The notes under the pieces are model-generated. The model searched no databases and had not been told where the DNA came from. It saw only the letters and a list, made by a program, of their open reading frames with translations. From Streptomyces sp. A1136 (GTDB lineage Bacteria; Actinomycetota; Actinomycetes; Streptomycetales; Streptomycetaceae), in the NCBI RefSeq assembly GCF_004795055.1, contig NZ_SSBJ01000001.1, positions 337,429-401,428 of the forward strand: a DNA stretch of 64,000 nucleotides, written 5' to 3'. Made by a program: the position numbers and the translations under genes. Below, piece after piece: positions 54,901 through 63,597 of the stretch (its first letter is position 1; every line of letters begins with the position of its first letter).

Positions 54901-56817
54901 GCCGCAGTCGACCACCGCGTCCGCCCAGCTCGCGAGAGCAGGCAGCCGTCCCTCCCCGGCCCGCTCCACCACCAGCCGCAGCGTCCGGGTCCCCGCCAGG
55001 GACACGTCGACGTCGACCGGGGCGTCGTCGTGGCCGAGGGCCCGGGACCGCCACAGCCGCCGGCCGTCCCCATACACCGAGAACCGCACCTCGCCGTCGG
55101 TCAGCAGGGACATGCCGTCCACCCCGACCCGCGCCGAGAAGGCGCGGCACTGCCGGTTGAGGCTGATCTCCACCGACGAACGGGAGTCGACGGTGATCCC
55201 CTGCGCGAACCGTCGGCCGCCCACGACCAGCCCCCAGCGCTGCCACACCCAACTGCTGCGCCAGGTCTCCAGCTCGGGCCCGGTGTGTCGCCCGTACAAG
55301 GAGTGATCCAGCCGGGCCAGCTGGAAACCCTGCGGCGGCTTGGGCGCGGGCCGCGGGGACCGGGACGCGGACGGCGACCTCGAAAACGACGGCGACGGCG
55401 ACGGAGAGGCGGGAGCCGGCCGCTCGGCCACCGGCCTCGGGGACGGCGCCGCCACGCTCGGCCGTGACGGTACGTGCACCTCCGCCGCCGGTGACTCCGC
55501 CTCCGGCGGCCCCGGCTCCGCCACGGGCGGCGAGGCAGACCCGGGCACCGGCCGCACCGGCGCCACCACCCCCGGCGGCGGCGCCGCGGACTGCTGCTCG
55601 GGATCGTCCCCGGCGAGGGCGAACACCACCCCGGCGGCCGCCGCGACCGCGAGCCCGGCGGCGATGGCGGCCTTGGCGGGCATTCCCAGCCCCTCGGACA
55701 CCACCGCGCCCCCGGCCCCTCCCCCCGCCCCGCCCGCAGCCCCCGCTCCCGCTCCCGCCGCTCCGGCACCCGCCGTGGAACCTCCGGCCGCCGCCGCGGC
55801 CGCCCCGGCCCCACCGGCGGCGAATGCCCCACCCGCCACCACACCGGCCGCCTTCGCCGCGTATCCGGCGGCGAACCACCCGATGACCGCGACGGGCAGC
55901 AGTGCGGGAATCCCCGCGTTCACGTCCTTCAACTCCCGTGCGGCCAGCCAGCACTTGGCGCACTCCTCCAAGTGCCTGCGCAGCCCCCGCTCCGCCCGCA
56001 GCCGCAGGCCGCCCCGGGCGTACGCGCCCAGTCGGTCCGCGTACCGGGCGCAGTCACCGCCCTCACTCAGCGCCGAACTCACATGCGCCTGGAGGTATGC
56101 CTGCTTGAGACCCTCGCGGGCCCTGACGGCCAGCACCGCCGTGGCGTTGGCGCTCAGCCCGAACAACGGGGCGATCGCACTCGGCGTGGACTCCTCCACG
56201 GTGGTGTGCCAGAGCACCGCCTGCCACCGCTCGGGCAGGCTGCGGAACGCCTGCATCGCGAGCGACCGCTCGGCCTCGTGCATGGCCCGCACGTCGGCGC
56301 CCAGTTCCAGGGTGTCGTCCCCCGACAGCCCGCCGAGTCCGCCACCGGCCTCCGTACCGGCGGCCGCCTGCTCGGCGAACACCGCGAAGTCCTCGACCAG
56401 ATGCTCCCGCTTGGCCGTCTTCGCCCAGGCCGCGGCGACCCGTCGTACGGTCGTCAGCAGGTACGCCCGCACCGAGTGGTCCGGCCCGGCCCCGCCCCGT
56501 ACCGCCTGCAGCGTCCGCGCGAACACCTCGGCGGTCAGGTCGTCGGCGGTGTGCGCGTCCCGGCAACAGGTGCGCGCGTAGCGCCGTACGGCATCGGCGT
56601 GCCGGCGGAACAACTCCTCGTAGGCGCCGTCGTTCCCGGCGCGCATCCGGGCCAGCAAGTCGGCATCGGAGGGCGGGCGTTCCCCGCCCGATCCACCCGC
56701 GGCGGCGTGCCGGCCGGCGCGGTCACGCTGCGCCGGCACCTGCCGGGCGGGCCTTTCGCCCGCCTCCGCCGTGTCACCGGCGTCACCGACCGACTCGCCC
56801 CGCCCGTCAACGCTCAT
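54898..56817 (-). CDS. ECF sigma factor fused to zinc finger, membrane segments and NPCBM-like domain
   Basis: The 639-residue product has sigma region 2 (DLLARMRAGNDGAYEELFRRHADAV to AEVFARTLQAV, residues 53-106) and region 4 (FRSLPERWQAVLWHTTVEESTPSAIAPLFGLSANAT, 191-226). A zf-HC2-like motif follows (C256, H282, C286, C289). Two hydrophobic stretches (about 303-335 and about 395-420) flank a Gly/Ala-rich region. After a Ser/Pro-rich linker the last 147 residues look like an NPCBM carbohydrate-binding domain (GITVDSRSSVEISLNRQCRAFSARVGVD, LRLVVERAGEGRLPALASWADAVV). Thus sensor, anti-sigma-like finger and sigma factor are one polypeptide. It lies next to the TetR gene on the same strand. Similar ECF groups exist in actinobacteria. 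Confidence 0.85.
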   Translation of the reverse strand: MSVDGRGESVGDAGDTAEAGERPARQVPAQRDRAGRHAAAGGSGGERPPSDADLLARMRAGNDGAYEELFRRHADAVRRYARTCCRDAHTADDLTAEVFARTLQAVRGGAGPDHSVRAYLLTTVRRVAAAWAKTAKREHLVEDFAVFAEQAAAGTEAGGGLGGLSGDDTLELGADVRAMHEAERSLAMQAFRSLPERWQAVLWHTTVEESTPSAIAPLFGLSANATAVLAVRAREGLKQAYLQAHVSSALSEGGDCARYADRLGAYARGGLRLRAERGLRRHLEECAKCWLAARELKDVNAGIPALLPVAVIGWFAAGYAAKAAGVVAGGAFAAGGAGAAAAAAGGSTAGAGAAGAGAGAAGGAGGGAGGAVVSEGLGMPAKAAIAAGLAVAAAAGVVFALAGDDPEQQSAAPPPGVVAPVRPVPGSASPPVAEPGPPEAESPAAEVHVPSRPSVAAPSPRPVAERPAPASPSPSPSFSRSPSASRSPRPAPKPPQGFQLARLDHSLYGRHTGPELETWRSSWVWQRWGLVVGGRRFAQGITVDSRSSVEISLNRQCRAFSARVGVDGMSLLTDGEVRFSVYGDGRRLWRSRALGHDDAPVDVDVSLAGTRTLRLVVERAGEGRLPALASWADAVVDCG

Positions 56818-57129
56818 CGCGGAAGCCTCCGCACGCCACACTCAACCGGTACACCGGCTCAGCGTGGCACACGGCACCGGCGCCCCGGGCGGCTCTGCGC
56901 ACCATCCACCCGTCCGGGGAAGATCCGGCCGGGCACCGCACCGGTCCCCACCCGTTCGAGTGGCGGTCGTTCGAGTGAGGAGCCTCCCGGCCGCCCACTC
57001 GGTCAGGTCCCCGGTCGAGCCGCGGCGGGCAGCCCAGAGGTCAAGCCGAGCGGGCGCCGCCCAATCCCGGCGGGCCCCCGCTCGGATCACCCACGTCGCC
57101 AGCCACTACCGTCACGACCGGCCCGGACG
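56818..57129. other. Gap between sigma gene and TetR gene
   Basis: I see no gene in this 312-base stretch. It should hold the sigma-factor promoter and the end of the TetR transcript. No strong hairpin or -10/-35 pair was identified. Confidence 0.4.
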
Positions 57130-57894
57130 TCACGCCGTCCGCGAGCGCAGCCCCTCCAGCAGGATGTCGAGCAGCCGCGCGGACGCGGCGGCCTGGTGCG
57201 CCGGGTCCGGGAGCGCCGGAGCCGCGGTCGCTATCACCAGCAGCACATCGGCCACCGTGACATCGGCACGCAGCTCGCCCGCCTCCCGGGCGCGGTCCAC
57301 GAGCCGACCCACGACCTCCAGCAGCGCGACCGCCCCGGACTCCTCGGCCGGCTCCTCCCGGGCGGCCCGCGAGCCGACCACACGCAGGTCCGGGGCCCCC
57401 GTCACGACGGCCTGCCGCTGGTGCGGAACACGGACGGCGTCCGCCTCCTCGACGCCGTCCTCCTCGGCGGCACCGACCCGCAGTACCTGCGGCGGCAGCA
57501 GCCGCCCCGCTCCCGACGCCACCGAGGTGCGCAGGAAGCGGGAGAGGGCCTGCCACGGCTCCTCCTCCTGACCCAGCGCGGCCTTCGCCTGGTCGGTCAG
57601 TCGGGCGGTCTCCTCGTCGGCTATGCGCCGGACCAGCACGTCCTTGCTCGGGAAACGCCGGTACACGGTGCCGACACCGACCCGCGCCCGCCGCGCCACG
57701 TCTTCCATCGGCGCCCCGTAGCCCAGCTCGCCGAACACCTCGCGCGCCGCGCGCAGGACGTGTTCGAGGTTGCGCTGGGCGTCGACGCGAAGGGGCGTGG
57801 AACGGCCCACGCCGTGCGTCGTCGCGCCGGTCATCACGCGGCCGCTGTCAGCGGACAGAGCGGTCGCAGAGCCATGGAAATCGGACATGTTCAT
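57130..57894 (-). CDS. atrA: TetR-family regulator, probably AtrA
   Basis: The 254-residue product has the TetR helix-turn-helix (LRAAREVFGELGYGAPMEDVARRARVGVGTVYRRFPSKDVLVRRIADEE). An acidic/charged central part with a variable ligand domain follows. Its position divergent from an NADH dehydrogenase and beside an ECF sigma factor matches S. coelicolor SCO4118, AtrA, the activator of actII-ORF4 and other targets. That identification is from gene order and memory. The ATG at 57894 has GGGGGA 6-11 bases upstream; a longer start exists at 58005. Confidence 0.8.
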   Translation of the reverse strand: MNMSDFHGSATALSADSGRVMTGATTHGVGRSTPLRVDAQRNLEHVLRAAREVFGELGYGAPMEDVARRARVGVGTVYRRFPSKDVLVRRIADEETARLTDQAKAALGQEEEPWQALSRFLRTSVASGAGRLLPPQVLRVGAAEEDGVEEADAVRVPHQRQAVVTGAPDLRVVGSRAAREEPAEESGAVALLEVVGRLVDRAREAGELRADVTVADVLLVIATAAPALPDPAHQAAASARLLDILLEGLRSRTA

Positions 57895-58235
57895 ATGTAT
57901 CCCCCGGTAATCATTTGTCTCCCCCCGGAGACACTCCCCGCCTTCGTGTCGAGGTGGGCCACGGTCAGTGGGCCCCGGTCCTGCTCCTCGACGAGATACG
58001 AACATAGTTGAGCCAGAGTCAATTCAGAAGAGGCAGCCCCGCACGGAGCACCGCCCGATCGGAGCATTCACCCCCGTTTTTCCGGCGGCAGCCTCCGGAA
58101 CCATCACCTCCGTACCCTCTGACCTGCGGTGCTTCCCTCGTATCCGGACCCCGGTACAGCCCCGTCCCACCCCTCCCTCCGGTCACACAATTTGCCCAGC
58201 CTGTGGACAAACTCCCAGCCACGTTGCGTCATGGG
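57895..58235. promoter_or_regulatory. Divergent intergenic region atrA-ndh
   Basis: This 341-base stretch contains no gene. It is AT-richer near atrA (TGTTCATATGTATC and GAACATAGTTGAG). A classic AtrA site with two GGAAC/GTTCC arms was not found by eye, so autoregulation cannot be supported from sequence. Confidence 0.4.
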
Positions 58236-59687
58236 ATGGTGAAGGCTGCTAACTCCCCGGGCACGGCACCCGGCACCCCGCCCCGCGCGCGCGTCCTCGT
58301 CGTCGGCGGGGGGTACGTCGGCATGTATACGGCCCTCCGGCTCCAGCGGAAGCTGAGACCGGGCGAAGCCGAGGTCACGGTGGTCACCCCGGACCCCTAC
58401 ATGACGTACCAGCCCTTCCTCCCCGAGGCGGCCGCCGGCGCCATCTCCCCGCGCCACGTCGTCGTGCCGCTGCGCCGCGTCCTGGACAAGTGCCGGATCG
58501 TCATCGGCGAAGCCGAGCACATCGACCACGCCAAGCGCACCGCGACCGTCTCCACCCTCGCCACCGCCGACGAGGGAACGGGCCCGATGCACATCGAGTA
58601 CGACGAGCTCGTCCTCGCGCCCGGCTCCATCTCCCGCGCGCTCCCCATCCCGGGACTCGCCGACTACGGCATCGGCTTCAAGAGCGTCGAAGAGGCCATC
58701 GGCCTGCGCAACCACGTCATCGAACAGATGGACATCGCCTCCTCCACCCGCGATCCCGCGATCCGCGACGCCGCCCTCACCTACCTCTTCGTCGGCGGCG
58801 GTTACGCCGGCGTCGAGGCGCTCGGCGAGCTGGAGGACATGGCCCGTTACGCGGCCCGGTACTACCACAACATCAAGCCCGAGGACATGAAGTGGGTGCT
58901 GGTCGAGGCCAGCGACCGGATCCTCCCCGAAGTGGGCCCGGAGATGGGCGTCTACACCATCCGTGAACTGCGCAGGCGCAACATCGACGTCCGCCTCGAA
59001 ACCCGCCTCGAATCCTGCGAGAACCGCGTGGCCGTCCTGAGCGACGGCTCCCGCTTCCCCACCCGGACCGTCGTGTGGACCGCCGGCGTCAAACCGCACC
59101 CGATCCTCGCGGCCACCGACCTGCCCAAGAACGAACGCGGCCGCCTCGCCTGCACCGCCTTCCTCACCGTCGAAGGCGTCGAACACGCCTGGGCCGCCGG
59201 CGACGCCGCCGCCGTCCCCGACATCACCGCGGACGAAACCGGCCGCGAATGCGCCCCCAACGCCCAGCACGCCGTCCGCCAGGCCAAGGCCCTCGCCGAC
59301 AACCTCGTCGCCGCGCTCCGCGGTGAGGTGCTCACCGAATACGCACACAAGTACGCCGGCTCGGTCGCCTCGCTCGGCCTCCACAAGGGCGTCGCCCACA
59401 TCTACGGCCGCAAGCTCAAGGGCTACCCCGCCTGGTTCATGCACCGCGCCTACCACCTCAGCCGCGTCCCCACCTTCAACCGCAAGATGCGCGTGCTCGC
59501 CGAATGGACCCTCTCCGGCCTGTTCAAGCGGGAGATCGTCTCCCTCGGCTCCCTGGAACACCCCCGCGCCGAGTTCGAACTCGCCGCAGGCGGCACGCCC
59601 AAGCCCCCGCCCGCGTCCACACCGCCACCGCCGCCCGCGCCCCCACCGGGCCCCGTCGCCAACCCCCCGAAAGACAAGGGGGACTGA
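58236..59687 (+). CDS. ndh: Type II NADH dehydrogenase (NDH-2)
   Basis: The 483-residue product is a single-subunit membrane-associated flavoprotein that oxidises NADH and reduces menaquinone without pumping protons. The FAD-binding start is RVLVVGGGYVGMYTALRLQR. YDELVLAPGSISRALPIPGL and LTYLFVGGGYAGVEALGELEDMA (NADH site) follow, with HAWAAGDAAAVPD and RECAPNAQHAVRQAKALADNL (FAD C-terminal motif). The last 35 residues are Pro-rich. ATG is chosen because it begins just before the conserved start. It is divergent from the TetR gene, which may regulate it. Confidence 0.93.
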   Translation: MVKAANSPGTAPGTPPRARVLVVGGGYVGMYTALRLQRKLRPGEAEVTVVTPDPYMTYQPFLPEAAAGAISPRHVVVPLRRVLDKCRIVIGEAEHIDHAKRTATVSTLATADEGTGPMHIEYDELVLAPGSISRALPIPGLADYGIGFKSVEEAIGLRNHVIEQMDIASSTRDPAIRDAALTYLFVGGGYAGVEALGELEDMARYAARYYHNIKPEDMKWVLVEASDRILPEVGPEMGVYTIRELRRRNIDVRLETRLESCENRVAVLSDGSRFPTRTVVWTAGVKPHPILAATDLPKNERGRLACTAFLTVEGVEHAWAAGDAAAVPDITADETGRECAPNAQHAVRQAKALADNLVAALRGEVLTEYAHKYAGSVASLGLHKGVAHIYGRKLKGYPAWFMHRAYHLSRVPTFNRKMRVLAEWTLSGLFKREIVSLGSLEHPRAEFELAAGGTPKPPPASTPPPPPAPPPGPVANPPKDKGD

Positions 59688-59843
59688 CGCTGTCAGTGTG
59701 CCCGGCCACACTGGACGTGTGACCATAGGTGGGCTCACACCTGCACAGAGTGACACCGTCCAGCGCTCGACCCTGGGGGCAGCTCCCGGCCGTTGCTGGG
59801 GCAGACACAGCGACCACTTGCGACACCACGAGGCTTGAACGCA

Positions 59844-61577
59844 GTGAACTTCACGCGCTGGAGCGCACGGTTCCCCGGAACGCAGCGCCGCGCCGCCGCC
59901 CGGACCGAACACGCCGCCGCCCAGGCCAAACGGGGTGAGGGCTCGGTCCCGGCGGCCCGCGGCGCGGCCTCCTCCTCCCCGCCGCCCCCGGACGGGCCCC
60001 CCGCCGACCCCACCGTCCGCGGCACCGGCACGGGCGGCCCCCTCACGGCAGTGCCCTCCCTCGACGAGCTCTCCGCGCGGGAAGTCCTGGGCCTGCTCCC
60101 CACCCTCGTCGCACTCGTCCACGGCCCCGAGCACCGCGTCGCCTACGTCAACGACGCCTACACCGCCGGCTTCGGAGCCCGCCCCACCGGCGCCCCCGCA
60201 CACCTCGCCCTCCCCGAACTCGGCGCACTCGGCCTGCTCCCGCTCCTCGACCAGGTCCAGCGCAGCGGCAAGCCCCGTACCGCCAAGAACCGCTCCGCGC
60301 CCGGCGGCGGCAGCTCCTACACCGTCACCTGCACCCCCGTCGCCTTCCCCAAGGCCGGCGGCGAGGGCGCGACCGACCCCCACCACACCGGTGTCCTGGT
60401 CCACCTCGCCGACGTCACCGACCACGCCGAGGCCGCCGAACGCCTGCGCGCCAGCGAGCGACGCCAGCGCGAGGCCGCCGTCACCCTCCAGCGCTCCCTC
60501 CTCCCGCAGGAACTGGAACAGCCCGACGACCTCCGCATCGCCGCCACCTACCAGCCCGGCGGCACCGAGGCGGCCGTCGGCGGCGACTGGTACGACGTCA
60601 TCACCCTCGGCGCCGGCCGCACCGCCCTCGTCATCGGCGACGTCATGGGCCGCGGCGTCCGCGCGGCAGCCGTCATGGGCCAGCTGCGCACCGCCGTCCG
60701 CGCCTACGCTCGCCTCGACCTGCCGCCCCACGAGGTGCTCCAACTCCTCGACGGCCTCGCCGCCGAGATCGACGCCAGCCAGATCGCCACCTGCGTCTAC
60801 GCCGTCCACGACCCCAACGAAGGCCTGCTCGCCTACGCCTCCGCCGGGCACCTCCCCATCCTGGTCCGCGACGAGGACGGCACCGTACGCCGCGCCGCCG
60901 ACCCCACCGGCCCGCCGCTCGGCACCGGCGGCTGGCTCCACACCTCCGGCACCATCGCGCTCGGCCCCGGCTCCACCGCCGTCCTCTACACCGACGGCTT
61001 GGTCGAACGCCGTGGCGAGGACATCGACGAAGGCGTCGCGGCCCTGGAACGCGCCCTCTCCGGCGCCCAAGGGACCCCGGCCGTCATCTGCGACCGCCTG
61101 ATGCGCGCCCTCGGCATCGACGCCGACCACGACGACGACGTCGCCGTCATGGTCCTCCAGCAGCCCGCCCGCACCGGCGCGGACGCCGAGCTCTTCCACA
61201 ACGCAGCCCTCGAACTCCTCGGCGGAGTGGAGGCCGCCCCGCGCGCCCGCGCCTTCGCGCAAGGCGTCCTGACCTCCTGGCGCTTCCCGGTCGACCTGTG
61301 CGACCTCGGGGTCCTGGCCGCGAGCGAGCTCGTGGCGAACTCCCTCCAGCACGGAACCCCACCCATGCGGCTGCGGCTACGGCGCACCGACCGCCGGCTG
61401 ATCGTCGAGGTCACCGACGGAGACGACCACCTCCCGCGCCGCCGCCGCGCCGAACCGGCCGACGAGACCGGCCGCGGCATCTCCATCGTCGCGACCATCG
61501 CCTCCAGCTGGGGCACGCGCCGCACCCCTGGCGGAGGCAAGGCCGTCTGGTGCGAATTCGCCCTGCCGACCACCTAG
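59844..61577 (+). CDS. PAS-PP2C-HATPase (SpoIIE-type) signalling protein
   Basis: The 577-residue product has an N-terminal linker and a PAS-like domain (residues about 90-205, LPTLVALVHGPEHRVAYVNDAYTAGFG). A PP2C phosphatase domain follows (AVGGDWYDVITLG, ALVIGDVMGRG, VLYTDGLVERRG, DHDDDVAVMVL). It ends with a C-terminal HATPase_c domain (VLAASELVANSLQHGTPP, then GRGISIVATIASSWG). This trio is typical of Streptomyces regulators acting in partner-switching pathways. From position it is probably the SCO4120 orthologue. The GTG at 59844 follows a GAGG about 10 bases upstream. A terminator hairpin follows. Confidence 0.92.
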   Translation: MNFTRWSARFPGTQRRAAARTEHAAAQAKRGEGSVPAARGAASSSPPPPDGPPADPTVRGTGTGGPLTAVPSLDELSAREVLGLLPTLVALVHGPEHRVAYVNDAYTAGFGARPTGAPAHLALPELGALGLLPLLDQVQRSGKPRTAKNRSAPGGGSSYTVTCTPVAFPKAGGEGATDPHHTGVLVHLADVTDHAEAAERLRASERRQREAAVTLQRSLLPQELEQPDDLRIAATYQPGGTEAAVGGDWYDVITLGAGRTALVIGDVMGRGVRAAAVMGQLRTAVRAYARLDLPPHEVLQLLDGLAAEIDASQIATCVYAVHDPNEGLLAYASAGHLPILVRDEDGTVRRAADPTGPPLGTGGWLHTSGTIALGPGSTAVLYTDGLVERRGEDIDEGVAALERALSGAQGTPAVICDRLMRALGIDADHDDDVAVMVLQQPARTGADAELFHNAALELLGGVEAAPRARAFAQGVLTSWRFPVDLCDLGVLAASELVANSLQHGTPPMRLRLRRTDRRLIVEVTDGDDHLPRRRRAEPADETGRGISIVATIASSWGTRRTPGGGKAVWCEFALPTT

Positions 61578-61592
61578 CCGGCCGGACACGCC

Positions 61593-61622
61593 GAAGGCCC
61601 GGTCCCCTCGGACCGGGCCTTC
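61593..61622. terminator. Terminator between the SpoIIE-type gene and the MFS gene
   Basis: GAAGGCCCGGTCC and GGACCGGGCCTTC form a perfect 13-bp stem with a 4-base loop, between two convergent genes, so it can serve both. Confidence 0.88.
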
Positions 61623-61661
61623 TCCCCACAGCACCCCTACGCCTCCACCCACGCCCACGGA

Positions 61662-62951
61662 CTACACGGCGACGGGCTCCGGCACCCGGACCGCGGCCGG
61701 CTCCACGCGCACCGCGACCTTGGCCGTCGACGGGTTGTCCTGCACCGCGGTCAGCTGCCCGCCTATCCGCAGGGCCAGCCACGAGATCCCGAGCGAGACG
61801 GCGATGAAGACCCCGATGTACAGCATCGGCACGCCCGCGCCCAGCGGCACCCCGAGCGGCCCGAGGGCCAGCGCCATCTGCTTGACCAGCGCGAACGCCG
61901 AGTTGTATTGACCCACGGAGCCCTCCGGTGCCAGATCGGCCACCAGCGGGGCGAGCGTCGGCGACAGCATGGCCTCGCCGATACCGAAGAGCGCGTACGT
62001 CGCGACGAACGCACCGGCGGCCATCACCGCGCTTCCGTGACCCAGCCCCGAGAACCCGGCGATAACCCACGCCCCGGTCCAGATCAGACCGACCAGCGCG
62101 ATGACCCTGGACCGCCGACGCCTCTCGACCAGCCTCAGCACGACGAACTGCGCGACGACGATCGCCCCGGTGTTGGCGGCGAGCGCGAACCCAAGGGTCG
62201 ACGGGGAGATCCCGGCGGCCTCGGTCCCGAAGGCGGCGAGCCCGGACTCGAACTGTCCGTAGCAGGCGAAGAAGATCACGAAGCCCAGCACCAGCAGCTT
62301 GACCATGGCCCGGTGCCGGAGCATCCGCTTCCAACCGCCCCCGGTCCCCGGGTCCCTCGGCACGGCGTCCTTGATGCTCGGCGCGTGCGGCATCCGCACG
62401 GTGGCGATGACGCCGGCCAGCACCAGGAACATCACGGCCTCGATGCCGAAGAGCAGGGTGAAGCTGCCCGGGCGGTCGACATCGACAATCTGACCCCCGA
62501 TGAGGCCACCGATGCCCAGCCCCAGGTTCTGCATGAAGAACTGGAGGGCGAAGGCGCGCGTCCGCGTGGACGGGGTGGAGCACCACACGATCATGGTGGC
62601 CAGCGCGGGCTGCATCACGGCCTGCCCGGCGCCGAGCGCCAGAGCGGACAGCAGGATCGGTACGACACCGGTGGAAAGCCCCAGCGACAGCGCACCGGCG
62701 GCCGCGGCCACCGCGGCACCCATCACGACCGGGACCGGACCACGCCGGTCGATGACGCGACCGGTGAAGGGCAGCGCGATCAGAGCACCCAGCGCGAACG
62801 CCACGAAGGCGCTCGTGGCGGCCATGGAACCCAGACCCCGCACCTGCGCCACGTAGATGTAGAGGAACGGAACCGTGAAGCCGATACCGAACGCGGTCAA
62901 CGCGTTGCCGGCCTGGATCCGCCGCATCGCAGCGCCCATCACCTTGGTCAC
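61662..62951 (-). CDS. Major facilitator superfamily transporter
   Basis: The 429-residue product has twelve predicted membrane helices and the MFS landmarks. ALIALPFTGRVIDRRGPVPVVM is like motif A between helices 2 and 3, and LSALALGAGQAVMQPALATMI follows. The second half starts with MVKLLVLGFVIFFACYGQFESGL. Drug or metabolite export is likely but the substrate is unknown. It starts with a GTG preceded by GAGGTGGGTGAG. It is divergent from a MarR regulator across a short palindrome-rich gap, a layout that usually means the regulator represses the pump. Confidence 0.92.
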   Translation of the reverse strand: MTKVMGAAMRRIQAGNALTAFGIGFTVPFLYIYVAQVRGLGSMAATSAFVAFALGALIALPFTGRVIDRRGPVPVVMGAAVAAAAGALSLGLSTGVVPILLSALALGAGQAVMQPALATMIVWCSTPSTRTRAFALQFFMQNLGLGIGGLIGGQIVDVDRPGSFTLLFGIEAVMFLVLAGVIATVRMPHAPSIKDAVPRDPGTGGGWKRMLRHRAMVKLLVLGFVIFFACYGQFESGLAAFGTEAAGISPSTLGFALAANTGAIVVAQFVVLRLVERRRRSRVIALVGLIWTGAWVIAGFSGLGHGSAVMAAGAFVATYALFGIGEAMLSPTLAPLVADLAPEGSVGQYNSAFALVKQMALALGPLGVPLGAGVPMLYIGVFIAVSLGISWLALRIGGQLTAVQDNPSTAKVAVRVEPAAVRVPEPVAV

Positions 62952-62978
62952 TTCTCACCCACCTCGATAACTGAAGCC

Positions 62979-63031
62979 TGAAGACTTCATGCCTAAAGTT
63001 CGATGCTTAACTCTACACATCGAAGGAGTTA
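62979..63031. promoter_or_regulatory. Overlapping palindromes between the MFS and MarR genes
   Basis: Three inverted repeats occur: TGAAG-A-CTTCA at 62979-62989; TTCGATG (62999-63005) with CATCGAA (63018-63024); and TAACTC (63008-63013) with GAGTTA (63026-63031). The last two interleave with 12-base spacings. They lie in the divergent gap and are candidate operators for the MarR protein. Confidence 0.65.
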
Positions 63032-63063
63032 GATGCCAACGAGCTCGTGCGATACTTCGGGGC

Positions 63064-63597
63064 ATGGGTGAAACCGACGGCACTACCCCCGTCCACGAGC
63101 CGAGCCTCGACGAGCAGATCGCCGTCTACCAGCGCGAGTTCCAGGACCTCGACCCCCAGGTCGAGAAGGTGGTCTCGGCCCTGAGCCGGCTGAACCGCCG
63201 CATGAACGTCGCCTACGGGCGCCAGACCGCGGCCCTGGGCATCAGCAACGCGGAGTGGGAGGTCCTCAAGGCCCTCGTCATCTCCGGAGCCCCTTACCGC
63301 ATGGGCCCGAGCGAGCTCGCGAAGCAGCTCGGCCTGACGCCGGCGGCCATGACCCATCGGATCGACCGCATGACGGCGGAGGGACTCGTCACCCGCGAGC
63401 GGGACGAGTCGAACCGCGTCCGCGTGATCGTGGAACTGACCGACGAGGGCCGCAGCAAGTGGCTCGACGCCATGCGTGCGGCGACCGTCTTCGAGGAAGA
63501 CCTGCTCCAGGACCTCTCCACGGCGGAACGCGGGGTGCTGGGCGACATGCTCACCCGCCTCCTGGACCGTGTGGAAGACCTCCAGGCCCGGGGTTGA
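63064..63597 (+). CDS. MarR-family transcriptional regulator
   Basis: The 177-residue product has a MarR winged helix-turn-helix (LGISNAEWEVLKALVISGAPYRMGPSELAKQLGLTPAAMTHRIDRMTAEGLVTRERDESNRVRVIVELTDEGR). The flanking helices form the dimer interface. The ATG at 63064 starts before ETDGTTPVHEPSLDEQIAVYQ; a longer frame from 62989 is unlikely because it spans the putative operator. It is divergent from the MFS transporter and likely controls it and itself, depending on a ligand. Confidence 0.9.
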   Translation: MGETDGTTPVHEPSLDEQIAVYQREFQDLDPQVEKVVSALSRLNRRMNVAYGRQTAALGISNAEWEVLKALVISGAPYRMGPSELAKQLGLTPAAMTHRIDRMTAEGLVTRERDESNRVRVIVELTDEGRSKWLDAMRAATVFEEDLLQDLSTAERGVLGDMLTRLLDRVEDLQARG

